A stretch of DNA of 64,000 nucleotides from Comamonas sp. BIGb0152 (GTDB taxonomy: Bacteria; Pseudomonadota; Gammaproteobacteria; Burkholderiales; Burkholderiaceae_C): assembly GCF_024809975.1 (NCBI RefSeq), contig NZ_JANUDY010000005.1, positions 1 through 64,000 of the forward strand, given 5' to 3'. The first letter of the stretch is position 1; every line of letters begins with the position of its first letter. The translations under genes were made by a program, and so were the position numbers. Positions 51,627 through 61,238 of this stretch are shown piece by piece. Under the pieces are notes generated by a model. It did not search any database. It worked only from the letters and a program-made list of their open reading frames with translations, and was not told the origin of the DNA.

Positions 51627-53299
51627 CCCCATCCCCTACCCTGCTGCAGATCCAGAACCTGAGCCTCTCGGCCGGCGCCGGCAAACTGGTGGTGCGCAAT
51701 GCATCCTTGCAGCTGGCCGCGGGCGAGATTGTCGGCATCGTCGGCGAATCGGGCTCGGGCAAGACCATGCTCAGCCGCGCGGTGATGCGGCTCACGCCCC
51801 ATGCCATCAGCCACAGCGGCGGCGACATCCTGCTTGACGGCCAGTCGCTGTATGCGATGAACGAGCGCCAGCTGCGCGCGCTGCGCGGCCCGCGTGTGGC
51901 CATGGTGTTCCAGGAGCCGATGACCTCGCTCACACCCACCCTGAGCATTGGCGAGCAGCTGCTCGAAGGCCTGCGCATGCACCTGCCCCAGGCGCGAGCC
52001 GAGCACATGCCGCGCATCCACGCGATGCTGGAGCGCGTGGGCCTGCGCGATACCCAGCGCATCCTGAGCGCGTTCCCGCATGAGTTCTCGGGCGGCATGC
52101 GCCAGCGCATCATGATCGCCTCGGCCATGCTGCTGCGCCCGGCCCTGCTGATTGCCGACGAGCCCACCACCGCGCTGGACGCGGTGGTGCAGCGCGAGGT
52201 GATGGAGATGATGCTGGAGCTGACGCGTGAGAACGGCACCGCCGTGCTGCTGATCAGCCATGACCTGCCGATGGTGGCCCGCTACGCGGACCGCATGGTG
52301 GTGATGAAGCAGGGCGACATTGTCGAGACCGGCCCCACCGCCCAGGTGCTGGCCGCGCCCGCCCATGACTACACGCGCCAGCTGCTGCGCACCCTGCCCC
52401 AGCGCCGCGCGCCGCGCCAGATCGACCGCACGGCACCGCTGATGTCGGCCCGCGATCTGGTGCTGGAGTTTGGCGGCCGCCAGCGCTGGTTTCGGCGCGG
52501 GCCACCGGCCCGTGTGCTCAAGGGCATCAGCCTGGATATCTTCCCCGGCGAAGTGGTGGCCGTGGTCGGCGAATCGGGCTCGGGCAAGACCACCTTGGGC
52601 ATGATCCTGTCGGGCCTGTTGCAGCCCACCAGCGGCAGCCTGCTGTACAAGGGCCAGCCCTTGCTGCCGGGCAGCCCGGGTTTCAAGGACTACCGCTACA
52701 ACTGCCAGATGGTCTTCCAGGACCCCTATTCATCACTGGACCCGCGCATGACGGTGCAGGCCCTGGTCGCAGAGGCGCTGCGTATGGCCGAAGGCCTGAG
52801 CGCCAGCGACAAGCGCGATCGCGTGAACCAGGCACTGGTCGATGTGGGGCTGGGCGGCGATTTTGCGGCGCGCTACCCGCATGAGCTATCGGGCGGGCAG
52901 CGCCAGCGCGTAGCCATTGCCCGGGTGCTGGTACGCCGCCCGGCGCTGATGATTGCCGACGAGGCCGTCTCTGCGCTCGATGTAACGGTGCGCGCCCAGG
53001 TGCTGGACCTGCTGGCCGAGCTGCAGCAGCGCTATGGCTTCTCTTGCCTGTTCATCAGCCACGACCTGGGCGTGGTCGAGCAGATTGCCGACCGGGTCAT
53101 CGTCGTGCAGGGCGGCCTGATTGCCGAGCAGGGCACGCGCGATGCCGTGTTTGACCAGCCGCAGAACCCCTATACGCGCCAGCTGTTGGATGCGATCCCG
53201 ATGCTGCAGGCGACGCCCGATGGCGGCGTGCACCTGCGCTGGCGCCATGCCGAGGGCCGGGCCAACGCCCCTGCAGACGGCACTGCCTGCCCTGCCTAA
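51623..53299 (+). CDS. Fused dipeptide-type ABC transporter ATPase (two nucleotide-binding domains)
   Basis: The 558 residues join the DppD- and DppF-like ATPases in one chain. The first domain has GESGSGKTMLSRAV, FSGGMRQRIMIASAM and [12 protein letters not shown]; the second has GESGSGKTTLGMIL, LSGGQRQRVAIARVL and LMIADEAVSALD. The start is ATG 51623, with GGAGG upstream and an ATGA overlap. The fusion contrasts with the separate ATPases of the importer at 15673-17751, so the two importers are not recent duplicates. Confidence 0.93.
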   Translation: MTPSPTLLQIQNLSLSAGAGKLVVRNASLQLAAGEIVGIVGESGSGKTMLSRAVMRLTPHAISHSGGDILLDGQSLYAMNERQLRALRGPRVAMVFQEPMTSLTPTLSIGEQLLEGLRMHLPQARAEHMPRIHAMLERVGLRDTQRILSAFPHEFSGGMRQRIMIASAMLLRPALLIADEPTTALDAVVQREVMEMMLELTRENGTAVLLISHDLPMVARYADRMVVMKQGDIVETGPTAQVLAAPAHDYTRQLLRTLPQRRAPRQIDRTAPLMSARDLVLEFGGRQRWFRRGPPARVLKGISLDIFPGEVVAVVGESGSGKTTLGMILSGLLQPTSGSLLYKGQPLLPGSPGFKDYRYNCQMVFQDPYSSLDPRMTVQALVAEALRMAEGLSASDKRDRVNQALVDVGLGGDFAARYPHELSGGQRQRVAIARVLVRRPALMIADEAVSALDVTVRAQVLDLLAELQQRYGFSCLFISHDLGVVEQIADRVIVVQGGLIAEQGTRDAVFDQPQNPYTRQLLDAIPMLQATPDGGVHLRWRHAEGRANAPADGTACPA

Positions 53300-53328
53300 A
53301 AATTCAGCAACTTTTCAGGAGTCTTCTT

Positions 53329-54192
53329 ATGTCATCCCCTCCCGCCCGCCAGGGCCACGGCATCCAGCTCAGCTATTACGACTTTGGCGCCACCACCTTT
53401 TTTGCCAGCCAGTTCGACCAGCGCTTCAGCTACTGCCTCTATGTGCCCAAGAACTACAGCGAGAGCGAGGACAAGCTCTATGACCTGGCGGTGATCGTGC
53501 ACGGCACGGGCCGCACCGCCAGCCAGTACCGCGACCGCTTTGCCGACTTTGCTGACCGCAATGACTGCATCGTGCTGGCGCCGCTCTTTCCCGCCGGCAT
53601 TGGCGTGGCGGGCGACCTGGCCAACTACAAGCGCATCCTTTTTCATGGCATCCGCTATGACCAGGTGCTGCTGTCCATGGTCGACGAAGTGGCGGCCAAG
53701 TACCGCGTGCGCAGCCAGCGCTTTCTGATGTACGGCTTCTCGGGCGGCGGGCAGTTCTGCCAGCGCTTTTTTCTGCTGCACCCCGAGCGCCTGCAGGCCG
53801 TATCGATTGGCGCGCCAGGCGTGGTCACCCTGCTCAACACCGACTACGACTGGTGGGTGGGGGTGCGCGATATCGAACAGCGCTTTGGCCGCAGCCTCAA
53901 CCTGGCCGCGATGCGCAAGGTAGCCGTGCAAACCCTCATCGGCACGGCCGACACCGCCACCTGGGAGATCACCATTCCGCGCGACAGCGCGCTGTGGATG
54001 GAGGGCGCCCAGCTGCAGGGCGACAACCGCATCGAGCGCATCACCGCGCTGGCCGACAGCTTTGCCGCGCATGGCATCCGCGTGCAGCGCGACACCGTGC
54101 CCGGCATTGCGCACGAGCCCTTCAAGGTCATCGAGCCGGTCGAGGCCTTTTTGCAGCAGTGCCTGCGCGCGCCGCAAGCCGCCCCGGTTTAA
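53329..54192 (+). CDS. Alpha/beta hydrolase
   Basis: The 287 residues contain an HGTGRTASQYRDRFADFA oxyanion region, the nucleophile elbow MYGFSGGGQFCQRF (GxSxG) and the probable catalytic His in VPGIAHEPFKV. No signal peptide is seen, so it acts in the cytoplasm on imported material. Together with the C45 enzyme and the amidase it makes three hydrolases in one operon. Substrate is unknown. Confidence 0.87.
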   Translation: MSSPPARQGHGIQLSYYDFGATTFFASQFDQRFSYCLYVPKNYSESEDKLYDLAVIVHGTGRTASQYRDRFADFADRNDCIVLAPLFPAGIGVAGDLANYKRILFHGIRYDQVLLSMVDEVAAKYRVRSQRFLMYGFSGGGQFCQRFFLLHPERLQAVSIGAPGVVTLLNTDYDWWVGVRDIEQRFGRSLNLAAMRKVAVQTLIGTADTATWEITIPRDSALWMEGAQLQGDNRIERITALADSFAAHGIRVQRDTVPGIAHEPFKVIEPVEAFLQQCLRAPQAAPV

Positions 54193-54231
54193 GCCCCCCA
54201 CGCCACCGTCCCCACCACCACAAGGAAGACC

Positions 54232-55794
54232 ATGCCCACCAGCCGCTCTCTTTGGACGCCCGCGCTGCTAGCTGCAGCCTGCGCGCTCAGTGCCCCCAGC
54301 CAGGCCGCCGGCGCGCCCGATATGCTGCGCGTGGCGCTGCATGCCGATATCGCCAGCGTCAACCCCGGCGTCAACCGCGATGGCAACTCCGACATGGTGA
54401 TGGCCCATGTGGTCGAGGGCCTGGTGGCCTACGGCGAGGACCTGACCATCAAGCCCATGCTGGCCAGCAGCTGGACGGCCAGTGAGGACAGCAGCAGCTA
54501 CGAGTTCAAGCTGCGCCCCAATGTGCGCTTCCACAATGGCAAGACCTTGTCGGCCGCCGATGTGGTGTGGAACTTCAAGCGCTACCTCGATCCCAAGACC
54601 AACTTCCAGTGCATCAACCGCTACAACGGCAAGATCGGGCCCGCGCTGCAAGAGGTCAAGGCCGTCGATGCCCAGACGGTGCGTTTCAGCTTCTCGTCGC
54701 CCGCACCCAATTTTCTGATCACCTTGGCGACCATCCAGTGCACGCCCTGGATCATCCATGCCGACTCCTTGGCGGCCAATGGCAGCGTCAGCCAGGTGAT
54801 TGGTACCGGCCCCTACCGCTTTGCTGAAAAGCAGGCCGGGCGCTACACCGAGCTCAAGCGCTTTGCCGACTACAGCGCCCTGCCTGGCGCGCGCGATGGC
54901 TATGCCGGCAACAAGCAGGCCAGCATTGCCACCCTGCGCTTTGTCACCGTGCCGGACGCCAGCACCCGCTCCAACGGCGTGCTCTCGCGCGATCTGGATG
55001 TCATTGATGATGTGGACCCCGACACCATCAAGGTGCTCAAGGACAAGGGCGTGCAGGTGGAGGTGCAGCCCACGCCCAGCTGGGTGGTGCTGCAGGTGCA
55101 GACGCAGGCCCCCGCGCTCAAGGATGTGCGCATGCGCCAGGCCATTGCCAAGGCGCTCAGCCTGCCCGATGTGGCAGATGCTGCGGGCAAGGGCCTGTTC
55201 ACGGCCAACCCCTCGGTGCTATCGCCCCAAAGCCCCTACTACGACCAGCGCAGCAAGGCCTGGCCAGCCTATGACCCGGTGGGCGCCAGCGCGCTGGCCA
55301 AGCAAGCGGGCTACCAGAGCCAGCCCATCACGCTGCTGGTGGCCAACCGCCAGGAGCGCGTGCAGCTGGCCACCATCTTGCAGGCACTGCTGGGCGCTGC
55401 CGGCATCAATATCGACATCAAGGTGCGCGACTGGGCCTCGCAGCTGGATCTGTATGGCAAGGGCCAGTACGAGCTGGCCATCTTTGCCTACTCGGCCCGG
55501 CTCGATCCCTTGCTGATGTACGAGTCGCTGATTGGCGACAAAAAGGCCGAGCCGACCCGCCAGTGGGACGATGCGCAGGCCTCAGCCTTGCTCAAGCAGG
55601 TGGCGATGGAGCGCGACCCGGCCCGCCGCAAGGACCTGTTCAACCAGCTCCATGCGCTGATGGCCAAAGAGGTGCCCATCATCGGCCTGTACAACCTGCC
55701 CGTGGTCACCGCGATGGTGCCCGGCATCAAGGGCTACAAGGGCTGGCCCGCCGGCACCCACCGCTTCTGGGGCGTGACCCGCGCCGCGCCCTAA
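54232..55794 (+). CDS. ABC transporter substrate-binding protein, family 5
   Basis: The 520-residue periplasmic receptor for the operon's importer has a signal peptide ending near LSAPSQAAGA, and SBP_bac_5 landmarks in NSDMVMAHVVEGLVAYGED, KLRPNVRFHNGKTLSAADVVWNF and IGTGPYRF. The gene follows the alpha/beta hydrolase by 39 bases, with AAGGAAG before the ATG. The ligand is unknown. Confidence 0.92.
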   Translation: MPTSRSLWTPALLAAACALSAPSQAAGAPDMLRVALHADIASVNPGVNRDGNSDMVMAHVVEGLVAYGEDLTIKPMLASSWTASEDSSSYEFKLRPNVRFHNGKTLSAADVVWNFKRYLDPKTNFQCINRYNGKIGPALQEVKAVDAQTVRFSFSSPAPNFLITLATIQCTPWIIHADSLAANGSVSQVIGTGPYRFAEKQAGRYTELKRFADYSALPGARDGYAGNKQASIATLRFVTVPDASTRSNGVLSRDLDVIDDVDPDTIKVLKDKGVQVEVQPTPSWVVLQVQTQAPALKDVRMRQAIAKALSLPDVADAAGKGLFTANPSVLSPQSPYYDQRSKAWPAYDPVGASALAKQAGYQSQPITLLVANRQERVQLATILQALLGAAGINIDIKVRDWASQLDLYGKGQYELAIFAYSARLDPLLMYESLIGDKKAEPTRQWDDAQASALLKQVAMERDPARRKDLFNQLHALMAKEVPIIGLYNLPVVTAMVPGIKGYKGWPAGTHRFWGVTRAAP

Positions 55795-55894
55795 ACAGTC
55801 CCAAACGCATCAAAGCGATACCACTGCGCGTGGCCAAAACTGCCTGGTTTTGCCACGCCCAGCCTCCCCCTCATCTCTGCGTTTCACACCCTGT

Positions 55895-57331
55895 ATGTCT
55901 TTTTCTGCAACCGACTACCGCCACGCCGATGCCACGGCACTGGCGCAGGCCATCCGCGCTGGCGCGCTCACGCTCCAGGCAGCGGTGGACCATGCCTTTG
56001 CCGCCATTGAGCGCTGCAACCCCCAGCTCAATGCCGTGATCCTGACCATGCGCGAACAGGCCGAGGAACAGCTGCGCCAGCTGCCGGCCGACGCGCCGCT
56101 GCGCGGCGTGCCTGTGCTGCTCAAGGACGACTGCCCCAGCTATGCCGGCGCGGCCATGTCGTATGGCTCGCGCGCGGCGCTGGGCAACGTCTCAGCCACC
56201 GACCACACCTTGGTGCGCCGCTACCAGCAGGCGGGCATGGTCATCGTCGGCAAGACCAATCTGCCGGAGTTCTCGGCCAATGTGGCGACCGCGCCCAGCC
56301 TGCATGGCCGCACCTTGAACCCCTGGAGCGCTGCGCACAATGTGGGCGGCTCCTCGGGTGGCTCGGCCGCAGCGGTGGCAGCGCGCATGGTGCCGCTGGC
56401 CTATGGCAATGATGGCGCGGGCTCGATCCGCATTCCGGCGGCCTGCACGGGGCTGTTTGGCCTGCGCCCCTCGCGCGGCCGCGTGGCCTGCGGCCCTACC
56501 TCCAGCGAGAACTGGGGCGGGCTGGTAAGCCACCATGTGCTCACGCGCAGCGTGCGCGACTCGGCGCTGATGCTGGACCTGACTGATGCGCTGGAGCCCG
56601 GCTCGCTCTATGCCGCGCCCGCCAAGGCGGAAGACTTTAGCCAGGCACTGCTGCGCCCGCCCGGGCGGCTGCGCATTGGCGTGCTGCAGGAGGCGGGCCC
56701 GGCCCAGGCGCTGGATGGCGACATCCTGCAGCGCCTGCAGGACACGCGCCGCCTGCTGCAGGAGCTGGGCCACGAGACCGAAAACGCCAGCTGGAACTTC
56801 TCGCACAGCGATCTGGCCGCTGCCTTCAGCCGCATCATTGCCGCCTATACCGCCCTGGAGGTGGATGATTTGGTGCGCAGCACCGGCAAGCCCGCCACGG
56901 CGGAGTTTTTTGAACCGGTGAACCTGGGCCTGGCCGAGCAAGGGAGACGCCTGGGTGCTGTCGAGTTGTTGGCCGCGCGCAATAGCTGCAACAGCATCGC
57001 CAGGCGCCTGGGCGAGATGTTTGGCCGCTATGACCTGCTGCTCTGCCCGGTGATGCCCACCTTGCCCCAGGGCCTGCAGGCGCTGGATGTGCGCCAGCAC
57101 GATGCGCAGCACTTTATGCAGGAGTTCATGGATGCGACCGTGTTCACCCGCCCGGCCAATGCCGCCGGCGTGCCCGCGATGAGCGTGCCGCTGTGGCAAA
57201 GCGCCAGCGGCCTGCCCATGGGCATGCAGTTCATCGCGCCCTATGGCGCAGAAAGCCGGCTGCTGCAGCTGGCCGCGCAGCTGGAGCAGGCTTTGCCCTG
57301 GGGCCAGCGCCTGCCCCCCGTCCACGCTTGA
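55895..57331 (+). CDS. Amidase (amidase-signature family)
   Basis: The 478 residues contain Lys in GVPVLLKDDCPSY, cis-Ser in NVGGSSGGSAAAVAAR and the nucleophile region GNDGAGSIRIPAACTGLFGLRPSRGRV. ATG 55895 is chosen; an upstream TTG would add 15 unconvincing residues. It is longer than the amidase at 14449 and not closely similar to it. It acts on an amide released or imported by the operon's other proteins. Confidence 0.9.
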   Translation: MSFSATDYRHADATALAQAIRAGALTLQAAVDHAFAAIERCNPQLNAVILTMREQAEEQLRQLPADAPLRGVPVLLKDDCPSYAGAAMSYGSRAALGNVSATDHTLVRRYQQAGMVIVGKTNLPEFSANVATAPSLHGRTLNPWSAAHNVGGSSGGSAAAVAARMVPLAYGNDGAGSIRIPAACTGLFGLRPSRGRVACGPTSSENWGGLVSHHVLTRSVRDSALMLDLTDALEPGSLYAAPAKAEDFSQALLRPPGRLRIGVLQEAGPAQALDGDILQRLQDTRRLLQELGHETENASWNFSHSDLAAAFSRIIAAYTALEVDDLVRSTGKPATAEFFEPVNLGLAEQGRRLGAVELLAARNSCNSIARRLGEMFGRYDLLLCPVMPTLPQGLQALDVRQHDAQHFMQEFMDATVFTRPANAAGVPAMSVPLWQSASGLPMGMQFIAPYGAESRLLQLAAQLEQALPWGQRLPPVHA

Positions 57332-57343
57332 TTCCAGACCCCG

Positions 57344-57979
57344 ATGCTCTACACCAAACCCTATTACCAACCTCAGCAGCCCGCGCAGATCAAGGAGCTG
57401 GTCGACCGCGTGGTGCTGGGCACCTTGATTACGCCGCACAGCGAAGGCGTGGCGCTGTCCCACCCCGTTTTTAGGCTGGACACGACGCGTGGCGCGCTGG
57501 GCACCGTGGTGTCGCATGTGGCATCGGCCAGCGACCATGTGCGCTTTCTGCGCCAAGGCCTGCCCAGCATCGCCATCCTGATGGACCCGGGTGGCTATAT
57601 CTCGCCATCCTGGTACCCCAACTACCCGCATCGCGACAGCGCGCCGACCTGGGGATTCCAGGTGGTGCACCTGCATGGCACGCCGCGCATGCTGGAAGAG
57701 GATGAACTCGTCGCGCACCTGCAGGACCTGGTGGGCCATATGGAGCGCGGCCGCCGCTGCCCCTGGGACAGCAGCGAGCTGGGCCCTGGCGGCATGGCGC
57801 GGCGCCTGCCCGGCATAGTGGGTTATGAGATGCCGGTGGCGCGCTCTGAAGCCAAGTTCAAGCTCGGCCAGGACGAGCGCCCGGCCGATATGCGCGGCGC
57901 GGTCGAGCACCTGCGCGAGCAAAACCAGCATGCGCTGGCCGATACGATAGTGCAGCACTGCCAACTCCAAAAGCCATGA
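57344..57979 (+). CDS. FMN-binding PaiB-like protein
   Basis: The 211 residues match the PaiB family: MLYTKPYYQPQQPAQIKELV, ITPHSEGVALSHPVF, GTVVSHVASASDHVRF, GGYISPSWYPNYPHRDSAPTW and VARSEAKFKLGQDERPADM near the end. These proteins bind FMN in a split-barrel; PaiB itself was described as a negative regulator in Bacillus. Here it is embedded in a catabolic operon, so an enzymatic flavin role is as likely as a regulatory one. Confidence 0.88.
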   Translation: MLYTKPYYQPQQPAQIKELVDRVVLGTLITPHSEGVALSHPVFRLDTTRGALGTVVSHVASASDHVRFLRQGLPSIAILMDPGGYISPSWYPNYPHRDSAPTWGFQVVHLHGTPRMLEEDELVAHLQDLVGHMERGRRCPWDSSELGPGGMARRLPGIVGYEMPVARSEAKFKLGQDERPADMRGAVEHLREQNQHALADTIVQHCQLQKP

Positions 57980-58782
57980 GCACCAACACCATCCCCGCCA
58001 ACGCCGCCCTGCAGACCGACCCCATCGCCGATGCCATTGCACGCCACCAAAGCGGCCTCAGCGCCGTGCCGGAGGCTGCCGCCTTCCATGCCTGGGTGGC
58101 ACAGCAGCGCGGCAGCTGGGGCGATGTGATGCCCGGCCTGGCGCAGGCGCGCATGGGCCATATCGACTTTCGCAGCCCGGATATGCCCGTAGCCGCCGCC
58201 AGCGCCCGCATGGACCGCGAAGGCGCCACCCGCGCTTATGAGGCCCTGCAGCAGCGCCAGGGTTTTGAGATGGGGGTGGGCCACTGGATGGAGCAGCGCT
58301 GCGTGTACCAAAGCAGCAACTACGCATCCACCCGGCTGGAAGGCGCAATGCGCGACTGCCACCTGGGCCTTGACCTGTTTGCGCCCGCAGGCACCGCGCT
58401 GCGGCTGCCGCAGGCTGCGGAGGTGGTGGTGGCTGAAGTGCGTGATATTCGGCTGGACTATGGCGGCATGCTGGTGCTGCGCCACCAGGGGCCTGCGCAT
58501 CCTCAGTTTTTCAGCATCTGGGGCCATCTCAGCCATGCATCGGCCCGGCGCTGGCAGCCGGGCGATCAGATTGCCGCAGGCAGCGAGTTTGCCCACCTGG
58601 GCGACTTTGCCGAAAACGGCTGGTGGCTGCCCCATCTGCATCTGCAGCTGTGCCTGCTGGCGTTGCCCGATTTCAGCGACGCACCCGGTGTGGGCGAGCA
58701 GGCCTTTGCGCCGGTCTGGCAGGACATCTTTCCCAACCCGGCGCCGCTGCTGCGCGCCGATGATAAGGCGCTGCGCAGCTGA
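57976..58782 (+). CDS. M23-fold (lysostaphin-type) metallopeptidase-like protein without export signal
   Basis: The 268 residues have a unique N-terminal 100 residues, then a domain with the M23 metal motifs HLGLDLFAPAG (HxxxD) and LPHLHLQL (HxH), and the barrel strands RLPQAAEVVVAEV and YGGMLVLRHQG. M23 enzymes usually act on peptidoglycan outside the cell, but there is no signal peptide. Similar domains occur inside multidomain kinase/aminotransferase proteins. Its ATG overlaps the previous stop as ATGA, tying it to the operon. Function is unknown. Confidence 0.82.
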   Translation: MSTNTIPANAALQTDPIADAIARHQSGLSAVPEAAAFHAWVAQQRGSWGDVMPGLAQARMGHIDFRSPDMPVAAASARMDREGATRAYEALQQRQGFEMGVGHWMEQRCVYQSSNYASTRLEGAMRDCHLGLDLFAPAGTALRLPQAAEVVVAEVRDIRLDYGGMLVLRHQGPAHPQFFSIWGHLSHASARRWQPGDQIAAGSEFAHLGDFAENGWWLPHLHLQLCLLALPDFSDAPGVGEQAFAPVWQDIFPNPAPLLRADDKALRS

Positions 58783-59082
58783 TTATTTTGCCGCCGGGTC
58801 GCAGCGCACCTGGTTCATATAGATCGAGCAGTTGTACTTGTTGCCCTGAAAACTCGCTTGGTAGCGCGTCGATTCGCGCTGCCGGTCAAAGCCAAAGACC
58901 TGGACATGGGCCTCGGTGCTGCTGAAATAGTTGGCGGTTTTCTCGGCGATGGCCTGGTCCGACAGCACCGCATTGCTGCCAATGGGCGCCACCACATCAC
59001 AGCCCTGCAAGGCCAGCACGGCCACGCACAGGGCGGGCCAGGCGGCCAGGGGCAAAGGCTTGCGCAAGATGGAGGGGGTCAT
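58783..59082 (-). CDS. Small putative lipoprotein
   Basis: The 99 residues start with a type II signal peptide (AALCVAVLALQGC-like, lipobox LQGC). The mature part includes two further Cys (KYNCSIYMNQVRCDP) that could form a disulfide. The domain is not one I recognise. It converges end to end with the M23-like gene (stops at 58782 and 58783). Confidence 0.75.
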   Translation of the reverse strand: MTPSILRKPLPLAAWPALCVAVLALQGCDVVAPIGSNAVLSDQAIAEKTANYFSSTEAHVQVFGFDRQRESTRYQASFQGNKYNCSIYMNQVRCDPAAK

Positions 59083-59153
59083 GGAGGCATCCTGTAGGTA
59101 GCGGCAATGCGCTACTGTCGCACATCCCGTCGGTCCTGTCAGGGGGTGGTGCG

Positions 59154-59402
59154 TCAGGCTGCTTGCGCTTCGGCAGGCACGGCTGCTGTGCGCGCATTCC
59201 AGCGCTGCCAGGCTTTTTCATGGAAGAAGAAGGCAAAGGCCTGCACCGTGGGTTCGAGCAAGCTGAGGGTCAGCGAGGCGATCAGGTTGCCGGTAACGGC
59301 ATAGGCCACCAGCGCTGCAACCGTGATGTGGATCAGGTAGTAGCTGCCGGTCTTTTTGAGGGTCTGGCGGTTGTCGTGCAGGCTGCGGCGGAAGCGGGAC
59401 AT
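59154..59402 (-). CDS. DUF2061-family small membrane protein
   Basis: The 82 residues contain one or two membrane segments (YYLIHITVAALVAYAVTG, LIASLTLSLLEPTVQAF) and the family's final HEKAWQRW. The LKKTGSYYLIH / HEKAWxR layout is typical of DUF2061. ATG 59402 has GAAAGAG upstream; 59426 is an alternative. The function is unknown. Confidence 0.82.
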   Translation of the reverse strand: MSRFRRSLHDNRQTLKKTGSYYLIHITVAALVAYAVTGNLIASLTLSLLEPTVQAFAFFFHEKAWQRWNARTAAVPAEAQAA

Positions 59403-59619
59403 GGTGGGCTCTTTCTTGCTATACATCGATGGCGGTTCTGTAAATGGTATTTATTTGCAATGACAAAGGCCAATGAATCCTCGCTAAAAAAACCATAGGC
59501 TTGGCTAATACCGCCAGTCACAGGCTGGCGGCCCGCCCCCCCCAAGGCCTGCGCTATGATGCGGTGCGGTTGCCGACCGGGCACCGCCAAAAACACCTTC
59601 ATAACAAGCCAGACGACCT

Positions 59620-61173
59620 ATGACGACGGACCAGCAACGCAGCTATACGGCACCCTGCCCGGGTTGCGGTGCACCTGTTGAATTTGCCAGCGCCCAGTCT
59701 GTATTTGCCGTCTGCCCGTATTGCCACAGCTCCATCGTGCGTGAGGGCGATGCCTTGAAGCGCATTGGCAAGATGGCCGAGGTCTTCAGCGACTACAGCC
59801 CCTTGAAGCTGAACCAGACCGGCCAGTTTGCCAAGGGCAGCCAGGGCAAGCCGGAGGGCTTCCGCCTGGTGGGCCGGCTGCAGTACAAGGGCGAGACCGG
59901 CAGCTGGAATGAATGGCTGGCGCTGGGTGACAGCGGTGAGACCGCCGTTATCAGCGAAGACAACGGCCAGTTTGTTTTGAGCCGCGCGAGCCAGGCCCCC
60001 GCCAAGAACCTGCCGCCGGCCGACCGCTGGCAGCCGGGCCAGAGCATTGCGATCAGCGGCGTGCAGTACAGCGTGACCAGCGTGGTGCTGGCCCAGCTGA
60101 TGGCCGCCGAGGGCGAGATGCCGCACCAGCCCGAGCTGGGCAAGCCCTTTACCGTGGTGGAGCTGCGCACCGACGATGACAAGGTGCTGTCCATCGACTA
60201 CAGCGAGCAGCCCCCCGCCGTGTACCTGGGCGCGCCGGTGCTGCTGGGCGCACTCAAGATCGCCGGGCTGCGGCCCACCTCCGCCAAGAAGGACCAGGGC
60301 CGGCACTTCAACTGCCCGCGCTGCGCGGCACGCGTCGATATCAAGCTGGACACGACCCAGAGCCTGACCTGCCCGAGCTGCGGCTCCCTCATCGATGTCT
60401 CGCAAGGCATTGGCGGGGAACTGCGTGCGGCGCTGCAAGACGAGCCGGTCAAGCCCATCGTGCCGCTGGGCAAGATCGCCACCTTGGCCGGCAGCAAATG
60501 GCAGTTGGTGGGCTTCCAGCACCGCATGGGGATCGAGCCCGATGACGACGAATACTTTGGCTGGGACGAGTACCTGCTGTACCACAGCCAGCAGGGCTTC
60601 CAGTTCCTGGTCAACAGCAGCGAAGGCTGGAGCCTGGTCAAGACCTTGACCGGCGCGCCCGACTACCGCGCAGGCCGCAGCACCGCGACCTGGAAGAAGC
60701 AGACCTACCAGCTGCAATCGCGCTACCGCTCCGAGACCACCTATGTGCTGGGCGAGTTTTACTGGCCGGTGGCCCGGGGCGACAAGACCGACAATGTGGA
60801 CTTTGCCCGGGGCCAGGATGGCGCGCAGCTGCTGAACCTGGAGCAGAGCGCGCGTGAGCTGAGCTGGTCGCTGGGCCGCAAGATGACGCCCGAGTCGGTC
60901 GCAGCCGCCTTTGGCATGAGCGACCAGCTGGCCCTGTTCAAACCCGAGACCAGCAGCTTTACGCTGCCCAAGCTGGGCTGCATGCCCATCATCATCGGGC
61001 TGGTGCTGCTGGTCTTTCTGCTCAGCTGGTTGTGGCCCAAGGGCTGCGATACTGCGCAGGAGCGGCGCAAACTGGCTGCCGACCCGACCTATGTGAGCAA
61101 GTGCAGCACCAGCACCGGGCGGACATCCAGCGGTGCATGGGGTGGCTACAGCTCTGGCGGCAGCCACAAATAA
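59620..61173 (+). CDS. DUF4178-domain protein with two zinc ribbons and a C-terminal membrane segment
   Basis: The 517 residues hold two DUF4178-type domains, each preceded by a zinc ribbon: CPGCGAPVEFASAQ ... CPYC (near residues 12-36) and CPRCAARVDIK ... CPSC (about 230-255). Near the end one membrane helix (MPIIIGLVLLVFLLSWLW) is followed by a Ser/Gly-rich tail. DUF4178 proteins recur beside DUF350 and spermidine-synthase-like genes in envelope-stress-type clusters; that same order follows here. Molecular function is unknown. Confidence 0.85.
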   Translation: MTTDQQRSYTAPCPGCGAPVEFASAQSVFAVCPYCHSSIVREGDALKRIGKMAEVFSDYSPLKLNQTGQFAKGSQGKPEGFRLVGRLQYKGETGSWNEWLALGDSGETAVISEDNGQFVLSRASQAPAKNLPPADRWQPGQSIAISGVQYSVTSVVLAQLMAAEGEMPHQPELGKPFTVVELRTDDDKVLSIDYSEQPPAVYLGAPVLLGALKIAGLRPTSAKKDQGRHFNCPRCAARVDIKLDTTQSLTCPSCGSLIDVSQGIGGELRAALQDEPVKPIVPLGKIATLAGSKWQLVGFQHRMGIEPDDDEYFGWDEYLLYHSQQGFQFLVNSSEGWSLVKTLTGAPDYRAGRSTATWKKQTYQLQSRYRSETTYVLGEFYWPVARGDKTDNVDFARGQDGAQLLNLEQSARELSWSLGRKMTPESVAAAFGMSDQLALFKPETSSFTLPKLGCMPIIIGLVLLVFLLSWLWPKGCDTAQERRKLAADPTYVSKCSTSTGRTSSGAWGGYSSGGSHK

Positions 61174-61238
61174 ACAATTGCTGGCAACAGCGCTGCGCAT
61201 AGCCTGAAAAGGCGCGCTTTTGACGAAGGAGAGTTGTG

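Noticed and set aside
56192-58042. A 616-codon open frame on the minus strand
   Set aside because: It lies opposite the amidase and PaiB-like genes, which have full family motifs; the antisense product is of low complexity.
59511-59531. CCGCCAG/CTGGCGG hairpin before the DUF4178 gene as a terminator
   Set aside because: There is no T-run on either strand; it may be a leader structure, but nothing supports a specific role.
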